A DNA stretch of 64,000 bases. It comes from Antedon bifida (taxonomy: Eukaryota; Echinodermata; Crinoidea; Comatulida; Antedonidae). Under the pieces are notes generated by a model that did no database searches, was not told the DNA's origin, and was given only the letters and a program-made list of their open reading frames with translations. Position numbers and translations under genes: made by a program. How positions within the stretch are numbered: position 1 is the first letter of the stretch; the number at the start of each line of letters is the position of its first letter. This document shows, piece after piece, positions 22,501 through 37,500 of this stretch. Location of the stretch: positions 19,873,665 to 19,937,664 of the forward strand of contig OY727100.1 of assembly GCA_963402885.1 (NCBI GenBank). Reading direction: 5' to 3'.

Positions 22501-25500
22501 TAAAGTAGGCCCTATTGAATAATTACACCCATTGTTATAATAGTATTATAAAAATGTCAATACTAAAACTAAAAATACTATCTTCTGTAACATAGCTTCT
22601 TGAATCGATTCTGCTCATACTCTAGTAAAAGTGAACTGTAAATAGATCACGTAGAATACTCTCTTAAATGTAAGACAGAAATAGTAGCAGGAAATGATTT
22701 GTCACAGTGTACATCTCGTATATTAAAATCTAACTTCCCTAGATAATGTAGAGCAAGTCCATTATGTTGTGCGCATTTGTTAAAGTCAGTGTGTACATTG
22801 TTCAATTGCGATTAATGGTTGCTTCTAATTCATCTTTTTACTGCAAACTCTTCTTTTGAATCCCATAAAGAACTGTCTATATTATATGAGAATAAAGTTG
22901 AGAAAATACAGATTGTTTAGGTTAATGGAGAATTGACTCTAATATTAGTAAAGCATAAACGCAGTATTGTATATGTCATGGCAACAAAATAAATATAGGC
23001 CATAAGTGCTATTAAATAATGATGAGTCCCATCGGTTTAATATCCAATCGTTATAATAAAGGATAATAAAATATGCTTTCACATTCACTACCGTGCTTAT
23101 ACATAACACACCTCTGTTCTGAAGTAAAATTGTATTCAATAACTCAATTACTTCCATCTTGAATAATTATCAAAGGCTCGGAGACAGGCCATTCAAAAAG
23201 GCTGTACTCTTTTTTCAAAAGCGATCGACCATTTTGGAAAACCAAAAGCTTCCGTAAAATAGTACCATTAAAAAACTTTTCCGTGCAATAGATCAAATGC
23301 TGAATCTAAATAGCACGTGATTGCCAATGAAATGACAATGGTATACTCAGGTGAGGTGTTATAACATTATTAATCGATGACCCTTCAATTTTTTGGCTAG
23401 GCCCTACTACTTCTTTTTTCTTAAATTAGACCTACATAGGCCTACATTATTGGCTGTTTTGGTAGTGTTCTGACAAGATTTCGTATTCAGGTATATTGGT
23501 TATCGTAGTTTCTACTTTTAAAGGTTCGTTTTGGAGGAAAACATAAATAATATTTGACTTAAACAAAGAAATAAGGATATCAATAAATTGTCATAGTCGG
23601 CTTTCATCGCAGCTCTGTTTTCATACTCAAAATCAATTCTTGCATATAACCTAAAAACAACTGAAAAGGTTAATACTTGGTTTAACCGAATTGTCCTCTA
23701 GGGAAATACATTTGTTTTATATCTTGTTAAACTAAGGGTTGAACTAACTCGTCTTCGTTCCTTGACATATCATTTCTCATTTTTATGATTACAATTTTCG
23801 CTTATTTCTATATTAAGACTTTCAACCATTTTGATCGTTACGTTAATTATACACATTAGTCTTTTTTATCGTAATTCATTTTCAATGCGGAATCAGTCAT
23901 AACGAAAGAGGATACCTGTTTCTATCTCACATCACATCAACTTATTTAAATACAAATTACATTATGTCATTTTTTCCCTTCAATATTATAAATTACATGA
24001 TTAGTACTCAATCGTCCCCCGTGGTCATTTTAAGTTCAAGAAAGAATTATTACTAAATTGACATTTTTTTACTATTATTAAACATAAATAACAGCAACTA
24101 ACGGACTTCAAATTGTATTAAATTCGTCTTTCCTTGTGACTCTTCTTCATTCTAAAAAACAATTCAGTGCAGTGGTTTACGTATTAATTGGAAAAAGCTT
24201 TCCAGATCCATTAGAAATACTTTAAAAGCTGGAAAATAAACACATCCAGATAAGTTGTTAATGCATTCAATATTCTATCACTTATGATCAAATGTTTAGT
24301 GACTTTAAAACCTAAACATAATGTGTTTTATCACCCTTATTGTTAGAAAATTAACTGCAGTATAACAGGCCATCACAATGGGGAAGTTCTACAATAAGAT
24401 AAATAATGGGTCTAGTTATTTATGCATGGTTTCATGACAAAATTGAAAATAAAGTGATCGAGCTTCACCATCATAAATCCTAGCCAAGTTTGTTTTGTTG
24501 TAAATTTTGTGTTATTGTATAATACCTTAAATTTAAAATTCAATTTTTTTTTTCAAATTCATAATTGTTTTAAACAACATGTAACTTTCTCAGAATGTAA
24601 AATAGGTATAACACAAGATGTTTTTAAATGTTTTCTTTACATTTCAGCAAACTGACCATTTAGTTATCAATTAATAAAGTAGTACCTTTACTGACCCTAC
24701 AGTTTCTAAAATTTTCAATCGTAGGTGTATTTTATATGGTTGTAATATTTAATTCGGCCTACGATAAGATAGTAAATTCACCAGTAACGATACCGTATTT
24801 ATGCTCTTTAAAATAAGTCAATTCGGAAATATTGTTGTCTTTGAAAATGATCAAAAAATGTAATAAAATCCAGTCGTATCTCATAGTTATTCCAAACCTC
24901 CCACTTAAGTAGGCCTCCCAACGTAAATGGCTCACCACAAGCTTTATAATTGGCTTACATCTGATTTGTAATAATCGCAGTAACAAATAACTTCTTGTAT
25001 CGTTGGATCCTATCCTTTTGCATGGCCTCCACAATCGAAGATTCTTGAACTCCCAGCATGTTGGATGGAAGAAAACTATCCGGTTGTACACTAAAGTAGG
25101 CCTCTCCTTGTGCATATTTCACTAACGATTTAATTGGCTTAATTCAGATTTGTAATACTCGTAGTATTTAATCACTTCTTATTCTTGTTGTGTATTTATA
25201 GTCCTCTTCCATAATGCACTTAAAGATAGGCCTAACGCAAAGATTACATCACTACGTAAGATAATACAAAGCATACTGTAGTTTGGCCTAGTGTAAACTA
25301 AACACAATATAATAAGGAGGTTTATACTTTACTGCAGAAAACCAATCTTTAAAAGAGGTCACTTTTATGTAGGTATAATTGTTTGATTTTCTTCAGGCAG
25401 TAGTAACAGTTTCTGTATGGCCATCCACCTATACCCATCCTCACCCCGCTATAACCCCCCTCACCCACCTCCCCATAACCATCCTTACCCCCCACCCCCC

Positions 25501-28500
25501 ATAACCATCCTCATCCTCCCCACCCCCATAACAACCATCCTCATCCCCCCTCCCCCATAACAACCATCCTCATCCCCCCTCCCCCATAACAACCATCCTC
25601 ATCCCCCTCCCCCATAACAACCATCCTCATCCCCCCTCCCCCATAACAACCATCCTCATCCCCCTCCCCCATAACAACCATCCTCATCCCCCTCCCCCAT
25701 AACAACCATCCTCATCCCCCCTCCCCCATAACAACCATCCTCATCCCCCCTCCCCCATAACAACCATCCTCATCCCCCTCCCCCATAACAACCATCCTCA
25801 TCCCCCTCCCCCATAACAACCATCCTCATCCCCCCTCCCCCATAACAACCATCCTCATCCCCCCTCCCCCATAACAACCATCCTCATCCCCCTCCCCCAT
25901 AACAACCATCCTCATCCCCCCTCCCCCATAACAACCATCCTCATCCCCCCTCCCCCATAACAACCATCCTCATCCCCCTCCCCCATAACAACCATCCTCA
26001 TCCCCCTCCCCCATAACAACCATCCTCATCCCCCCTCCCCCATAACAACCATCCTCATCCCCCCTCCCCCATAACAACCATCCTCATCCCCCCTCCCCCA
26101 TAACCAACCAGAATGATGGCAATTAAACCATAGCAATCATTATTAATTGTAAGTAGTCTGTATTAACAATTTTCAATATTATGAACCTTGTTCATTCGTT
26201 CCTCATTTCATATTATAATGTGGACAGAAAATGCATATGGGTCAAATATACAAAGCATCACTGCGTTCGATTGATTGATTCAGAAGAGTGACATGTGTAT
26301 ACATTTATACAATTCATCATCAGCAAAATTATCTAAAAAGAACACAATATTAGAACTCTATAAAAAGAGAAATATCTCACAATTTCACTTACAATTCTAG
26401 AACGTTTGGAACTGAATCTGTTAAAGATCTGACTAATTGAATGTGTTTAATGTTGCTTGTTAGAGCTCACAAGTACGTACTTTATATATCGCACATTTTA
26501 AGCATATCAAATACAGTAAATGAAACAGCACACACATTGTATATTGGAAAAATGACATACATCAAACTATTTTCTCGAACTCCAGACACGTTTAATTGCA
26601 AGAAATTGCAACGTCATCCATATGCAAATTTTGAATCACAACTTTTTTTTACAATATTTCCTTAATTTTAGCATGGTTTAAATATAATTTTTAAGGCCTG
26701 AAAGATAATACAATCCTTACAAAATATTGTTATTGTTGTATTGTTTATTTTTATTAAATTTGGCACCCGAATCTCTTGTATATGCAAATCTCCACAATAT
26801 TTGTCTAATATCATAGGACAAATTCCGTAATTCAACATACATAACTTGCCTATTATATTGACAAACTTAGGGACAAACGTGGTTTGTAAAATAACATTAT
26901 TATGATACTTTATTGTGTTTTAGTTTAAGTATTTCTGCAACGCAATCACACTATTAGGTAAGTCCAATAATATAACTATCAGCGGTTTCTTATCCCTACA
27001 ATGTAGAACGCCATATTAATGAGAATTTTTGCATCACTCTATCAAACATAATTTATTACCGTTTAGATTTATGTCATGATTAAACGGATAAATTACGTTT
27101 AAAGGGTTGATCACGAAACATACATAGGATAAAATAACTTCGCCACGTAATATATATCTATAACTATTGTAAATGTTACTATTTTCTTTGAAATTAAAAA
27201 TTATAAAGAATTAAAAATTGAAAAAAATGACCCGATATATTCTCAGTCCTGCATCTCTACAATAACATTATTCGTCCACGGTATCGTAGGCAAATTCAGA
27301 GAACAGTATCACGTAGAGGAAAAAAAGTTACGTTTAGCGTTATACTGGACTAATTTAGATATAGAGAATCGTCTTAAAGATAATTGCACAAAATAATGTC
27401 AGTCTTAATTTGTTTGTGCAAAATGAATGGACATTTAACTATGATCCATATATAATTTCTCAATATTTATCAGATGTAATGACTGAAAATGTATATTGAG
27501 ACTGTTATACAAAGAACAAAGTATATGAAATCAATCCTGAAAAGCAAAACTACCAAAATCTGAACCTGTGTAAATTAGAACAATAATGTTCATATCATGA
27601 TGTAAATTATCTTGATTCAAATGCAATAAGAGAATAGCATATTTTCTCAGCTTACATTCAGTTGTCATTTTTACTCGAATGCTTGTATTATTGATCCAAA
27701 TTTATACTTGTCAAAACAGGTCTTTATCGACTTAAATCACAGACACACACTATAACCACGGAGTAAAAAAAAATCTTCCATTCTATAACGTATCACCAGT
27801 AAAGCTCTTTCTACACTATCAAACTATAATATGTGACCAAAAAAATGTGATGTGCCTATAGACTTAATGATGTCATATCACTACCATATTTTAGCATATT
27901 ATTACTACCATATTTGTGCACATCACACTTTTTTATCGAACTAGTTTGATAGTGTAGACAGAGCTTAACAAAACCAATTACAATCATCCTATTCTATACA
28001 CCATCTATCCAATCATGGTTTATTTTACACATGATGATGTCATATCACTACCATATTTGGGTAAATCACACTTTTTATCAAAATAGTTTAAAGTGTAGAC
28101 AGACCTTTATGTATTTTTAAAAACTGGGAAACAGTTTTCTCAAACTTGCAAGTAGATAAGATGGGTGCGGTAGAAAACTGTTCCCAGTACCAAAAGAATT
28201 TAAGTCCGATAATTGAAAAAAATATAATCGTTTGTGATTTGTTTAAAACTGTTTTAGTCTTGTTTGAATCAAGGCTACAACAGGAACCCGCCTTGCCAAG
28301 ATATGAACTCGTAACAGTTCTTTGATCTTATGTCTGGCTGCGACAACAGTACTATACTATGTACATTATTCTCCGCGGCGCGTGGTGTCTGTTAAGGGGC
28401 ATGTCGCAGCCACAGATAAATCATTTGATATCCAGAGCTCAGCCTCCTGTGGTTAGATTGCCTTGTTTGAAATTAATAGTTGTAGTTCATTGCCAATTTT

Positions 28501-31500
28501 ATATGATTTTAATTTTATCTCTGAAAAAAAAAAGTGTACGTATTTCAGCTTTTGGTTTAGACTATAGTCATGGTTTTAACTATTATATGAAATAATAATA
28601 ATAATAACCTTTTATATTAATTAACTGTGCACGGAGCCTGCATTGGTGGTACTCTTGCATAATTCATGACACCCCCGCATGTGATTTATAGAAAAATAAT
28701 CAATAAGAAACTATAATCACTTATGCATTATGTAAATGTTAATCTTATTGTGTTTCTTTTGATAAGGTTAATTTTTCTATTTCTAAAAACAAAGACGACA
28801 TGATTATAAGGATGTATAACTGTTCAAGTTGCAACTCTTTGTTTTGGCATTTTCAATTTTCATCTAAAATTTAGAGTATTAAAATAATATTGAAAAACCA
28901 TCGTGCGTTAAGTTGAACGTTCATTGAAAATAATATTGCTTAAATTCCTGTCAGTCAAGCGCCAAAATGTATATATCGTCTGTCATCTTCTGGCCAATCA
29001 CAAGCCGAGATCGAAATCAAATTCTCGCGTTATAGTCCTAAGTGTTTCTAGCTAAAGGTAAAGTTAAATTATATTATGTTTAAACTAATTTACAGCGATA
29101 TAATGTCTGAAAAGTGAGTGCACATTGTGTTGAATTTGAAATGTATAGTTTAGTATATAGTCGATCTTTAGCTCAAGTAGTATACGTATGAATCGCCATA
29201 TGTGTTAAATTATTTATCTTTTTTATATTAAAATAAGTCAAAAGTCCGTCTAGAACTTAGACTAGCCTAGGCCTACGATTGGTTTAAAAGAAAAACATTT
29301 CGTATCTTTAACCACTTTCTCATAATCTAACTATTATATGAGAAGTTATTTCTGTTTGCGTTTCGTGAAATGATTCGTTGGCTTTAAAAGCCATATAGCC
29401 TATTAGAGAAAACACATCACAATTTTGAACTAATTCTAAAGATTTGCAAATATACCTTGGTGACTTACCTAAATGACAGGTTGAAGGAAACACAACTTTA
29501 CGATTCGTACCATTTGTCATAATAACATACACCATTAACATAAACTTTAAATCATAAACGCGTCATGAGTTTCGGCTTGTCTTTATGCTGGAAGCAAAAT
29601 TCTCCTGAGTTAAGAATTATCTCTTATTTTTAGGTAAGCTAGGGATTTCATTTTATGGGGAGGATAGTTTTTTAAGAATGTTTTATCACGATTACTGAGT
29701 GATAAATAGCTCTGTGGATTTCTATGTCGTCGGTTTGTCGAGACCATGTTTAAGTAAAAACTCAGATCTATAATAATGCTTTAAAATGTGTATATAGATC
29801 CAAAGATTTAAAATTACACTAAAAGTTCTTAATCATCTTTACTGCATTGACGTGTTGAGGAAGTCGTTTTGTTAAAGCTTCTCCAAGATTCAATTAAATT
29901 ATTTGTTCTACCTACGTCATCAAAAGGTTTTATTTATTGCTCTTTAAATTATCAAATATTTGTACTTGCCCTCAGTTAATGAGACATTTTGATTTAGAAT
30001 AATTGATTGATAAATTACCAAAGCAACCCAAACTAATCTTTGACATTTATAAGATAGCAACAAATTCAATAACTAAAATAACTTATTCTGCTGAATATCA
30101 ATCGTGGTGTGTGAACGTTATAGCTTGTTTTCTACTGGATGGGACGCATAAGCGCAAGCCAGTTGTCAATGAACGACATTTCGAATACTCATCGCTTGTG
30201 ATTAGGCAATGTACTTGCGATGCGCTTACGTCCTTCCTTCCGTTACGTCCTAATGGGAACCAAGCTTAAGCCGTTTTTCCAAGTTGTAAATATCTGTGTG
30301 AAAATGATTCATTAGGCCAACACTATTTGGGAATCTAATAATGTGTTAATCCTTGTAGACCTACCTCACCTATCTCTTTGTGAAGAGGGTCTACGCTCGA
30401 CCTACTACAACGCCGTTGTTGCGAATAATAATCCACTTAATAATGTAATATCTACACTTACTCGCTTCCGTTAGTTTTCAAAAACTTCCGAGGCTCAGAG
30501 GTAAACATGTGCCTAAGCAATAATATGTAGCGCATAGTAGAATGAGTGCGAGTGTAAGAAGTTTATGTTGGTAATTGAACATTTGAGCATAAAATGATAC
30601 TTATAGGGAACTACTAAATTATCCCAAACACGTCTTGAACGAAACTCTCAGTACAATTTTTATTAAAAGCGTAAACATAGTGGTAGCAACCACAATCACC
30701 ATTAAATATACGTTTCTTAACATATCTGAAACATCAGCAGCATAAGCATAAGTCATTGATATGTATTTGTACCGAGATTACATCTCGTACACCTTATTTC
30801 TTCTTCAAACTCAGAAACACGTGTTACGTACATATCAACCTTCATCTTCGTTTTTTGTTTTCATAGTTTTTGTAACAAACTTCCAAATACGTTTTTGACA
30901 TGAATTGAAACTCATAAAATCGGCAGTAACAAGTTCAACATAAAGGTTAATTAAAATGTGTCCTGTTCTTCGTTCTTCAAAGTGTGTGTTATTAATGTAC
31001 ACTGCTTACAGGCATTGTTTTGTGTTTTATCAATACCGATGTGTTTTTACTACAACATGCTATGATAGAGGTGACAAGGTACTTCGTATCTATGTCTTTT
31101 ATATGACACCATAAATAGAGACAATGTTGACGACGCATGCGTACAAGACGACATGTTTTCTTGTGCGTTTACATGAATCACGATATCCATAACTGTAATA
31201 TTACTGTATAGATAAAAAGGCAAAATTGAAAAAGAAAAATAGATTCATGTTTTACCTTGTATTTTCAAAATGACCACAATTTTAACAAATCTGTAGAGCT
31301 ATACTATGATTTCTTTGTATTAGGCCTACATGGTTTTAAACTGTCTGTCTGTCTCAACGTTTAGGCAAATTGTAATTATGTACCAAAATGCTTTATAGGC
31401 CTATTATGTTCCACTGTTCTCAGGTTGTAGTGTCTTCTTTCCATTATAATTTATTCGTGTTAGACAACAATTCCACCAACTGAACTTCTTTAAATGAAAT

Positions 31501-34500
31501 GCAAATAACCACGGCATGTTTATAGCACTATATTACCATATTAAAGTTCAAAATTACTAGGCAATCCCGAAAGTGATTTCTTTCTAATGAAACATACCCA
31601 ATTCCAACAACTGCATGTTTTCTTTTAAGAGCACTGCAATGCAAATAGTAAGCATGTGTTTGAACTGCATTACTATCAATTCCAAAATTAGTAAACAATA
31701 ATTAAACATACCTAGTCGATTTCATTCAGTAAAGCCTGTAAAATCTAATGTACCTATATAATGTTTTGGAATATCACTACCATATCTACCAACTATTTTG
31801 ATAGTGTAGACATAGCTTAATATTTGTTTTGATGATGACGATTTCCAATGTATGCCTTAGTAATTACCTGATTGTTTTCTTTGATTAGGTATCGCCATAC
31901 GTTTAAATTGACCTGTTCTAGATTTTGGCAAAGTAAATAACAGTATTGCTATTCTTTCGTTTGTAAATCTCTAGAACGTCCACTATTATACGTAACAATA
32001 ATGCAGCGCAGGTAGATTATACATCTTAAGTAACTATCTTTTATGTTTTGTTGCATTCTATTCTTATGTAAATATCTCCATTTCCTCTAACAATTACTAG
32101 TATATTTTTATTCTACGCAATCCAATTATCTCTAATTTATTTGTAGTTAGGATGTCATTATTAGATACGAATATGCCATCATTTTAAATCATAATTATAA
32201 TGTACATTTGTTATGCGCTAGTATCCATCGGCAAGATTCTGATTCTGCACAAAATGACACAAATAACAAAAGTACCGTCAATATAATAGCTAGACATAGG
32301 CCTAGGTTTCAACAGTATACTGTACAAACGTCTAAACTCATCATAAATATGAAGACTAATTTAATGTGTCCCTTTCACATATTCAAATAAAGGCAGCAAA
32401 GGGTCTGTAGCAGTATTTACTTTCCACGCCTTCTATCTCTTCTTTATTTAGAGAATACTATGTATTGACTTCAATGAAACCAATTTAAATCAAACATTGG
32501 AGGTTTGGAAGTGTCCATTTTAGGTGCATTTTTGAAAGTTTGTTACCTTATACCTATGCAAGTAACAGCAAACGGTCTGACAGTGGTTACATAAACTGAA
32601 ATTGCAACAAGTTTAAAAATAAAATGAATGCTTACATTTAGAAAAAAATTGGATTTGGAAGGAAATTGCAGAAGGTACATATAATTATAATCAGTGACTA
32701 AGAATTATTTCAGACAGAAGAAGGTTATATGATCGAATTAATCTGACTTTGAGGATGTTGAAAGTTTTGGAGAATGTTTACATGCTTTCATTGGTTCATT
32801 GGTTTGAAAAAGTAAAAATGCTACTTTGTAGAGTTTTGCTTTTTTCACACATTGCTGTGTTTTTTTTGTGTATAAAATGAATTGATAGAATCGTTGTAAG
32901 TCAACGACAGGTCGACCATGACCAAGCTTAGCATACTTAACAACTATCATGAACCTAATCATGCCATTGCATACGCTAATAATAAATACACTAGGCATAT
33001 ACACTGTCTATAATCTTCACTCGTAAAACCTTGAAATTGAATAAAGATTCGCTCGCAAAGCGGTAAATAACGATACTTAACCAAGCAAGCTCGGTTTAAG
33101 AAACTCTTTAATAAATGGGTTGATGGAATATTATTCAAACGGGGTAGTTCAGTCATTGTACGAGCCTTTTAAAAGCATGTAATTCGAAAGGAAGCTACGT
33201 TTAACCATGTTCTAGTTATGTTGCAAAGTAATTGAACCTTTGACCTATGATGATGATGAATAATTTTTCTGATTCAAAATGTGCAGTTTAATACAAGTTA
33301 CAAAGATGAATTTGTGTAATTTTAAATCTTCTAAAATACCGTCAGTAGTTTAGTTTGCAACCGTATATTACAAGGTGCTTTTGCTTTAAATTATCGCATG
33401 GAATTGTAGGTTTTTAGTCGCGTGCAACGCGACTCTACAGCTCACTACGTCGGTCGGTCGGTCGATTGGTCAGTTGGTCGGTTGGTCGGTAAACACTAAC
33501 TTGAGCACGCGACTGCAGCCATGTATGTGGCCTTGTTTTGTAGAGAACTACTAACCTGACAACACATCATATCACATGTATACTCTGCATCTCCATTCCA
33601 TTTTATTGATTCAAATTGTGAAATTGCTTACGAAGTAAAGAGATATATGAATGGTTTATTATTAGTTTATCTCCTAAAATACAATGCCCTGTCATGTTTG
33701 TATGTATTCGTATATTTCTAGGTATATATAGGCCTACAAATAATTATTAATTCCGTTTACTTTGAATTGTCTCATGAATACGCATTCAGTATACTCAGTC
33801 CCGGAGAACTAGACCTACATCGCGTCTTCATGATTAATAACCTATTCTATACAGTAGGTTTTTACCGAATCTCACTTGATTTTTTTTATTTATGTAGGCC
33901 TATACAATTATGTTATCCCATCCTTACATTGACTAAGTTCATATTAAGTATACATTATAGTATGATGTTTTAACTTGTGATTTTCTTTTCCATAGGAAAG
34001 TGTACATCATTAATATACGGTTCAACAGATATTCCATGCAAAGATGATAACTGCCTTTCTATACTCCCCCCTCTGACAAGTACTTCGACAGCACAGAAAA
34101 CAACATCTGAAGACACTCAGAATTCAACGCCACATCCAAAAAGCAATGGTACGTAAATATTTCATTTTTCTTTAATATTTCCTGTTTTATAATTATATTA
34201 AACTGCTTTATTTACATTTGCCATTTAACATACAGCACTCTAAAGCATATTTTTCATAAGAAGAATGTATTCAAGAAAAATCGAAAGTGTTTAGTTTATG
34301 CGCATGCGTATTATTTTATATTTCCATATATTTGTTTTTAAAAAATGGACAAACCAACAAGAGGTCATGATTCGTTTGAATAGCTCATTCGCCAAGTTGA
34401 AATCGGTTTTAAAGTTATGCCATAATGAAATAAAAAAGCCTTTCTGACAATGAAGTTGGCCGACATTCTTTGCTGCCCATTGTAAGAGTGCGGTTTCCTT

Positions 34501-37500
34501 TATTTTGAGCACTTATGAACAAAATGAGGTTTTTTCATTTGTGTATTCGTGATTTGATTCGGCTACTGGTACATTCTACAGTCGCAATGATCAATGTGTT
34601 TAGGCCTAAAACTAATTCCGTTAAAAGATTGACCTAGTATGGATTTTACTATTCTATATATTTCGTATCTTACTTTCAGAATCATTGAACCAGTCTGATC
34701 AGAAGGTTTATTTTCAAAACAATTCATCTATCACATTAGCTTGTCCAAGACTTGGGAATTACAAGCAAAGTTATGGAAAGTATAGGTGGACAAAAATTAA
34801 ACCAAACGTTGAAATATTAGGTATGTATTTTTTTAGAGAAAAAAATATTGGACACAATTACATCCATAGCGTCAGAGTGGCCAAGATATTTGATATTTTA
34901 GGAAAACAAATACACACAATGAATTCGTCATAAGTTTGTTTAGGACTTTGTGCTTAGATAGACCATTATAAGCAATTAATTATTATTTTCATAACTATAT
35001 ATTTTCACACATCAATCACATTTCTGACAGATGGTCACACATTAAAAGAAATGTTGACATTTAGGTAACTATTATTCAAATATATTTTCACAAAATAATC
35101 AGCCATCTCATTAGATTATCAAAGATTGTAAATTACAAAAAAATGTATTTTTTGGAATGCATGAAAAAAAATCATAGAAAAGTATATGTATTTACTCATC
35201 ATCATTATCAGCATTGTCAAATTGTCAATGGCATTATCATCAGCTTCATCACCATCATTAACATCATCGTCATCACCATCATCACCATCACCACCACCAC
35301 CACCACCAAAATCCTCATCATCATCATTTCTAAATATGGAGTAACTTAACCTTACTGATTTATACATATCGAAAAAAAAAGTAATTATGTGATATAATGC
35401 ACTGTGCTTTATGAGTTATTATTATTAGAGCGTTGAATATACCCATCATATACTTAATGGTTCGAGACTTACACAGCACATTCACTGACTTCATTAAAGG
35501 TGAACTGCCAAATAGGTGATATCTAAATGTTCATGATTAAATTTGGTTAGAAAAAATATGCATAGGTCAGTCATTTCAGAAAGAGACCCGCCGCGACTGC
35601 TTGCTCTTAGCAGTAGCTCTTAATCAATTAAAAATGTCACATTTTTATATATGTAAACGACATCTTTATCGATTTTTGAATTTGTTTGCAACTTGGTCGA
35701 TTTGACATTAAAAGTTTTACCAAAATACTACTGTAGTATGCACACAGTGCACACACTTGTTCCGCGCTAGAAAAATGATGTAGTTTAATTTGAAGCTATA
35801 TTTTGTAAGGTTTGCCCCGATGATAATTACTGATTTCCTGTGAGGTTTCTATAATTCGTCTAAATTACCTCCTCAGGGAGAATTCACTGCCTTATCAAAG
35901 AGTATCATCATTAACCTTTTCCAAACTTGTCTTGTCAAACAATGTCTTTCTCTCCTCCACCATCACTTGTTACTTTCTCTCCCACCAAACATTTTTTTAA
36001 ATGGGGTCTCTTGGTCTTAGAAGTATTTGCAATACATTTTAGAGATAATGGTTAATGTGAGTAACTATTATGGAACATCAAAATGGCATATTCAACTAAC
36101 AGAATTTGAAAGAAAAATTGTTTAAGAGGGACAATATATTTAATGTTTGTTCATGCAACATATTACTAGGTAATGATGATTATCATCATAAAAGAGATGA
36201 GGTATTATGACATGTTTAAATAACTATGCCACTACAGTGGTTTATGTACATGTACATCTTAACTCATAACCATGTGAGGTATTTCTCATGCCTCACATAC
36301 TGTAGTTAACGGTTATTCTTCTACTTTTCTAATAATAGTACTCAGTGAAGGGGCAGAACCTCTTCGACGCACAGATCTGAATTTAACAGTGAACAAGACA
36401 CATTACGTAATAACAATTCGGAATGCGAAAGCGACTGATGCCGGATCGTATCAATGTACAGTAGGCGAATCGGTCATACATACAGCACATGTTTTCATGA
36501 TAGGTACGTAAGATTATGTAAAAAAACATGTTTTTGTTTGTTAATGCGTGTGTTGTATACATGCTATTGTTGCATCATAGAAATTCCAACACAATAATTA
36601 CATCAGTATACCTGTATCGTTTGTTATTATGTTATACATGAGTGACTACTAGTGACTAATTTATATCCCTGCAGTACAGATTCATTACTGTTCAGTTTCC
36701 GTAACTCATTGCAGCTCAGGCGATCCTATGCAATATTGTGAAAAAAACATTCACAATATAAATACCTACAATATCCTACGAGAGATTGTTTTTTTGACTG
36801 CGATCCTACGAAATATTGTATTTTTGTCCGCGATCCTAAGAGATTTTTTTTTTGGACCGCTATATTACGAGGTATTGTTTGTTGATTGGAGATAGGAGAT
36901 ATTGATTATTTTTACCGCGATCCTACGAGGTTTTTTTTTTACCGTGATCGTATCAGGTTTTTAATTTTGCTGACAGTGATATTTCGAGTTATTGTTTTTT
37001 TTTTACTGATTAACATGGGAACAATGTTGATATATACACGTATTAGGTCACAGTTTGTTGAACCTTTTTTATTACAGGCCATTTCCTTGTTGAACTGTAA
37101 TTTCCAACAGGATAACCTCTTATCTAGTAAACCTAAACGAGCAACAACTAAAAAAATGAGCATGATACTTGAATGTTAAACTATTTATCATTAATATAAT
37201 TGGAAGTGTTCCATTTTTTTTATAAATAACTTACAGTGGTTGATTTCTTTTTACATTCAAAAAAGGTATTACAGAATTAAATGAAATGCGTAAATAAATC
37301 AGGTAAACCATAAATTTAAGTAATTTAGTAGAATTTTTTCCTTGCGTAATAAACGTACGTCTTGGTTTGATTTATAGTTCTATCTTCGGAAAATTTCATT
37401 TCGTAAAATATCCGATCTATTTATTTACCCCCGGAGGTAGCAAGTTTCTGATCTACTTAGCTCACGTACAAGCGATCACTGGTTGTCATCTACATATCGG

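Larger units (their letters stand above)
13560..33995. other. Gene B intron 1, 20.4 kb
   Basis: Separates the signal-peptide exon from the rest. Contains SINE heads (14075, 16449), simple repeats (14822, 16205, 18241), MITE-like copies of families 1, 2, 3 and 4, a 27-bp duplication (20750), a small inverted repeat (22465), a diverged duplication (24909-25190), the C-rich minisatellite (25421-26103) and a 17-bp inverted repeat (28124-28189). I found no exon with Ig or FN3 character. The open frame 24759-25115 (118 codons, minus) overlaps the duplication and looks non-coding. Confidence 0.6.

Noticed and set aside
24759-25115. 118-codon minus-strand frame in gene B intron 1
   Set aside because: Covers a diverged tandem duplication; no recognised domain, no splice context, and antisense to the host gene.
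25421-26103. Possible CRISPR-like array
   Set aside because: Contiguous units without unique spacers in a eukaryotic intron; it is a minisatellite.
28285-28360. Possible minus-strand tRNA-like sequence with GAGTTCATATC
   Set aside because: B box too far from consensus and no matching A box at proper spacing.
35119-35367. Gly/Asp-rich minus-strand frame
   Set aside because: Translation of a CAT/CAC microsatellite.
36886-37179. 97-codon plus frame
   Set aside because: Runs through the poly-T tandem array; Phe/Ile bias comes from the repeat.
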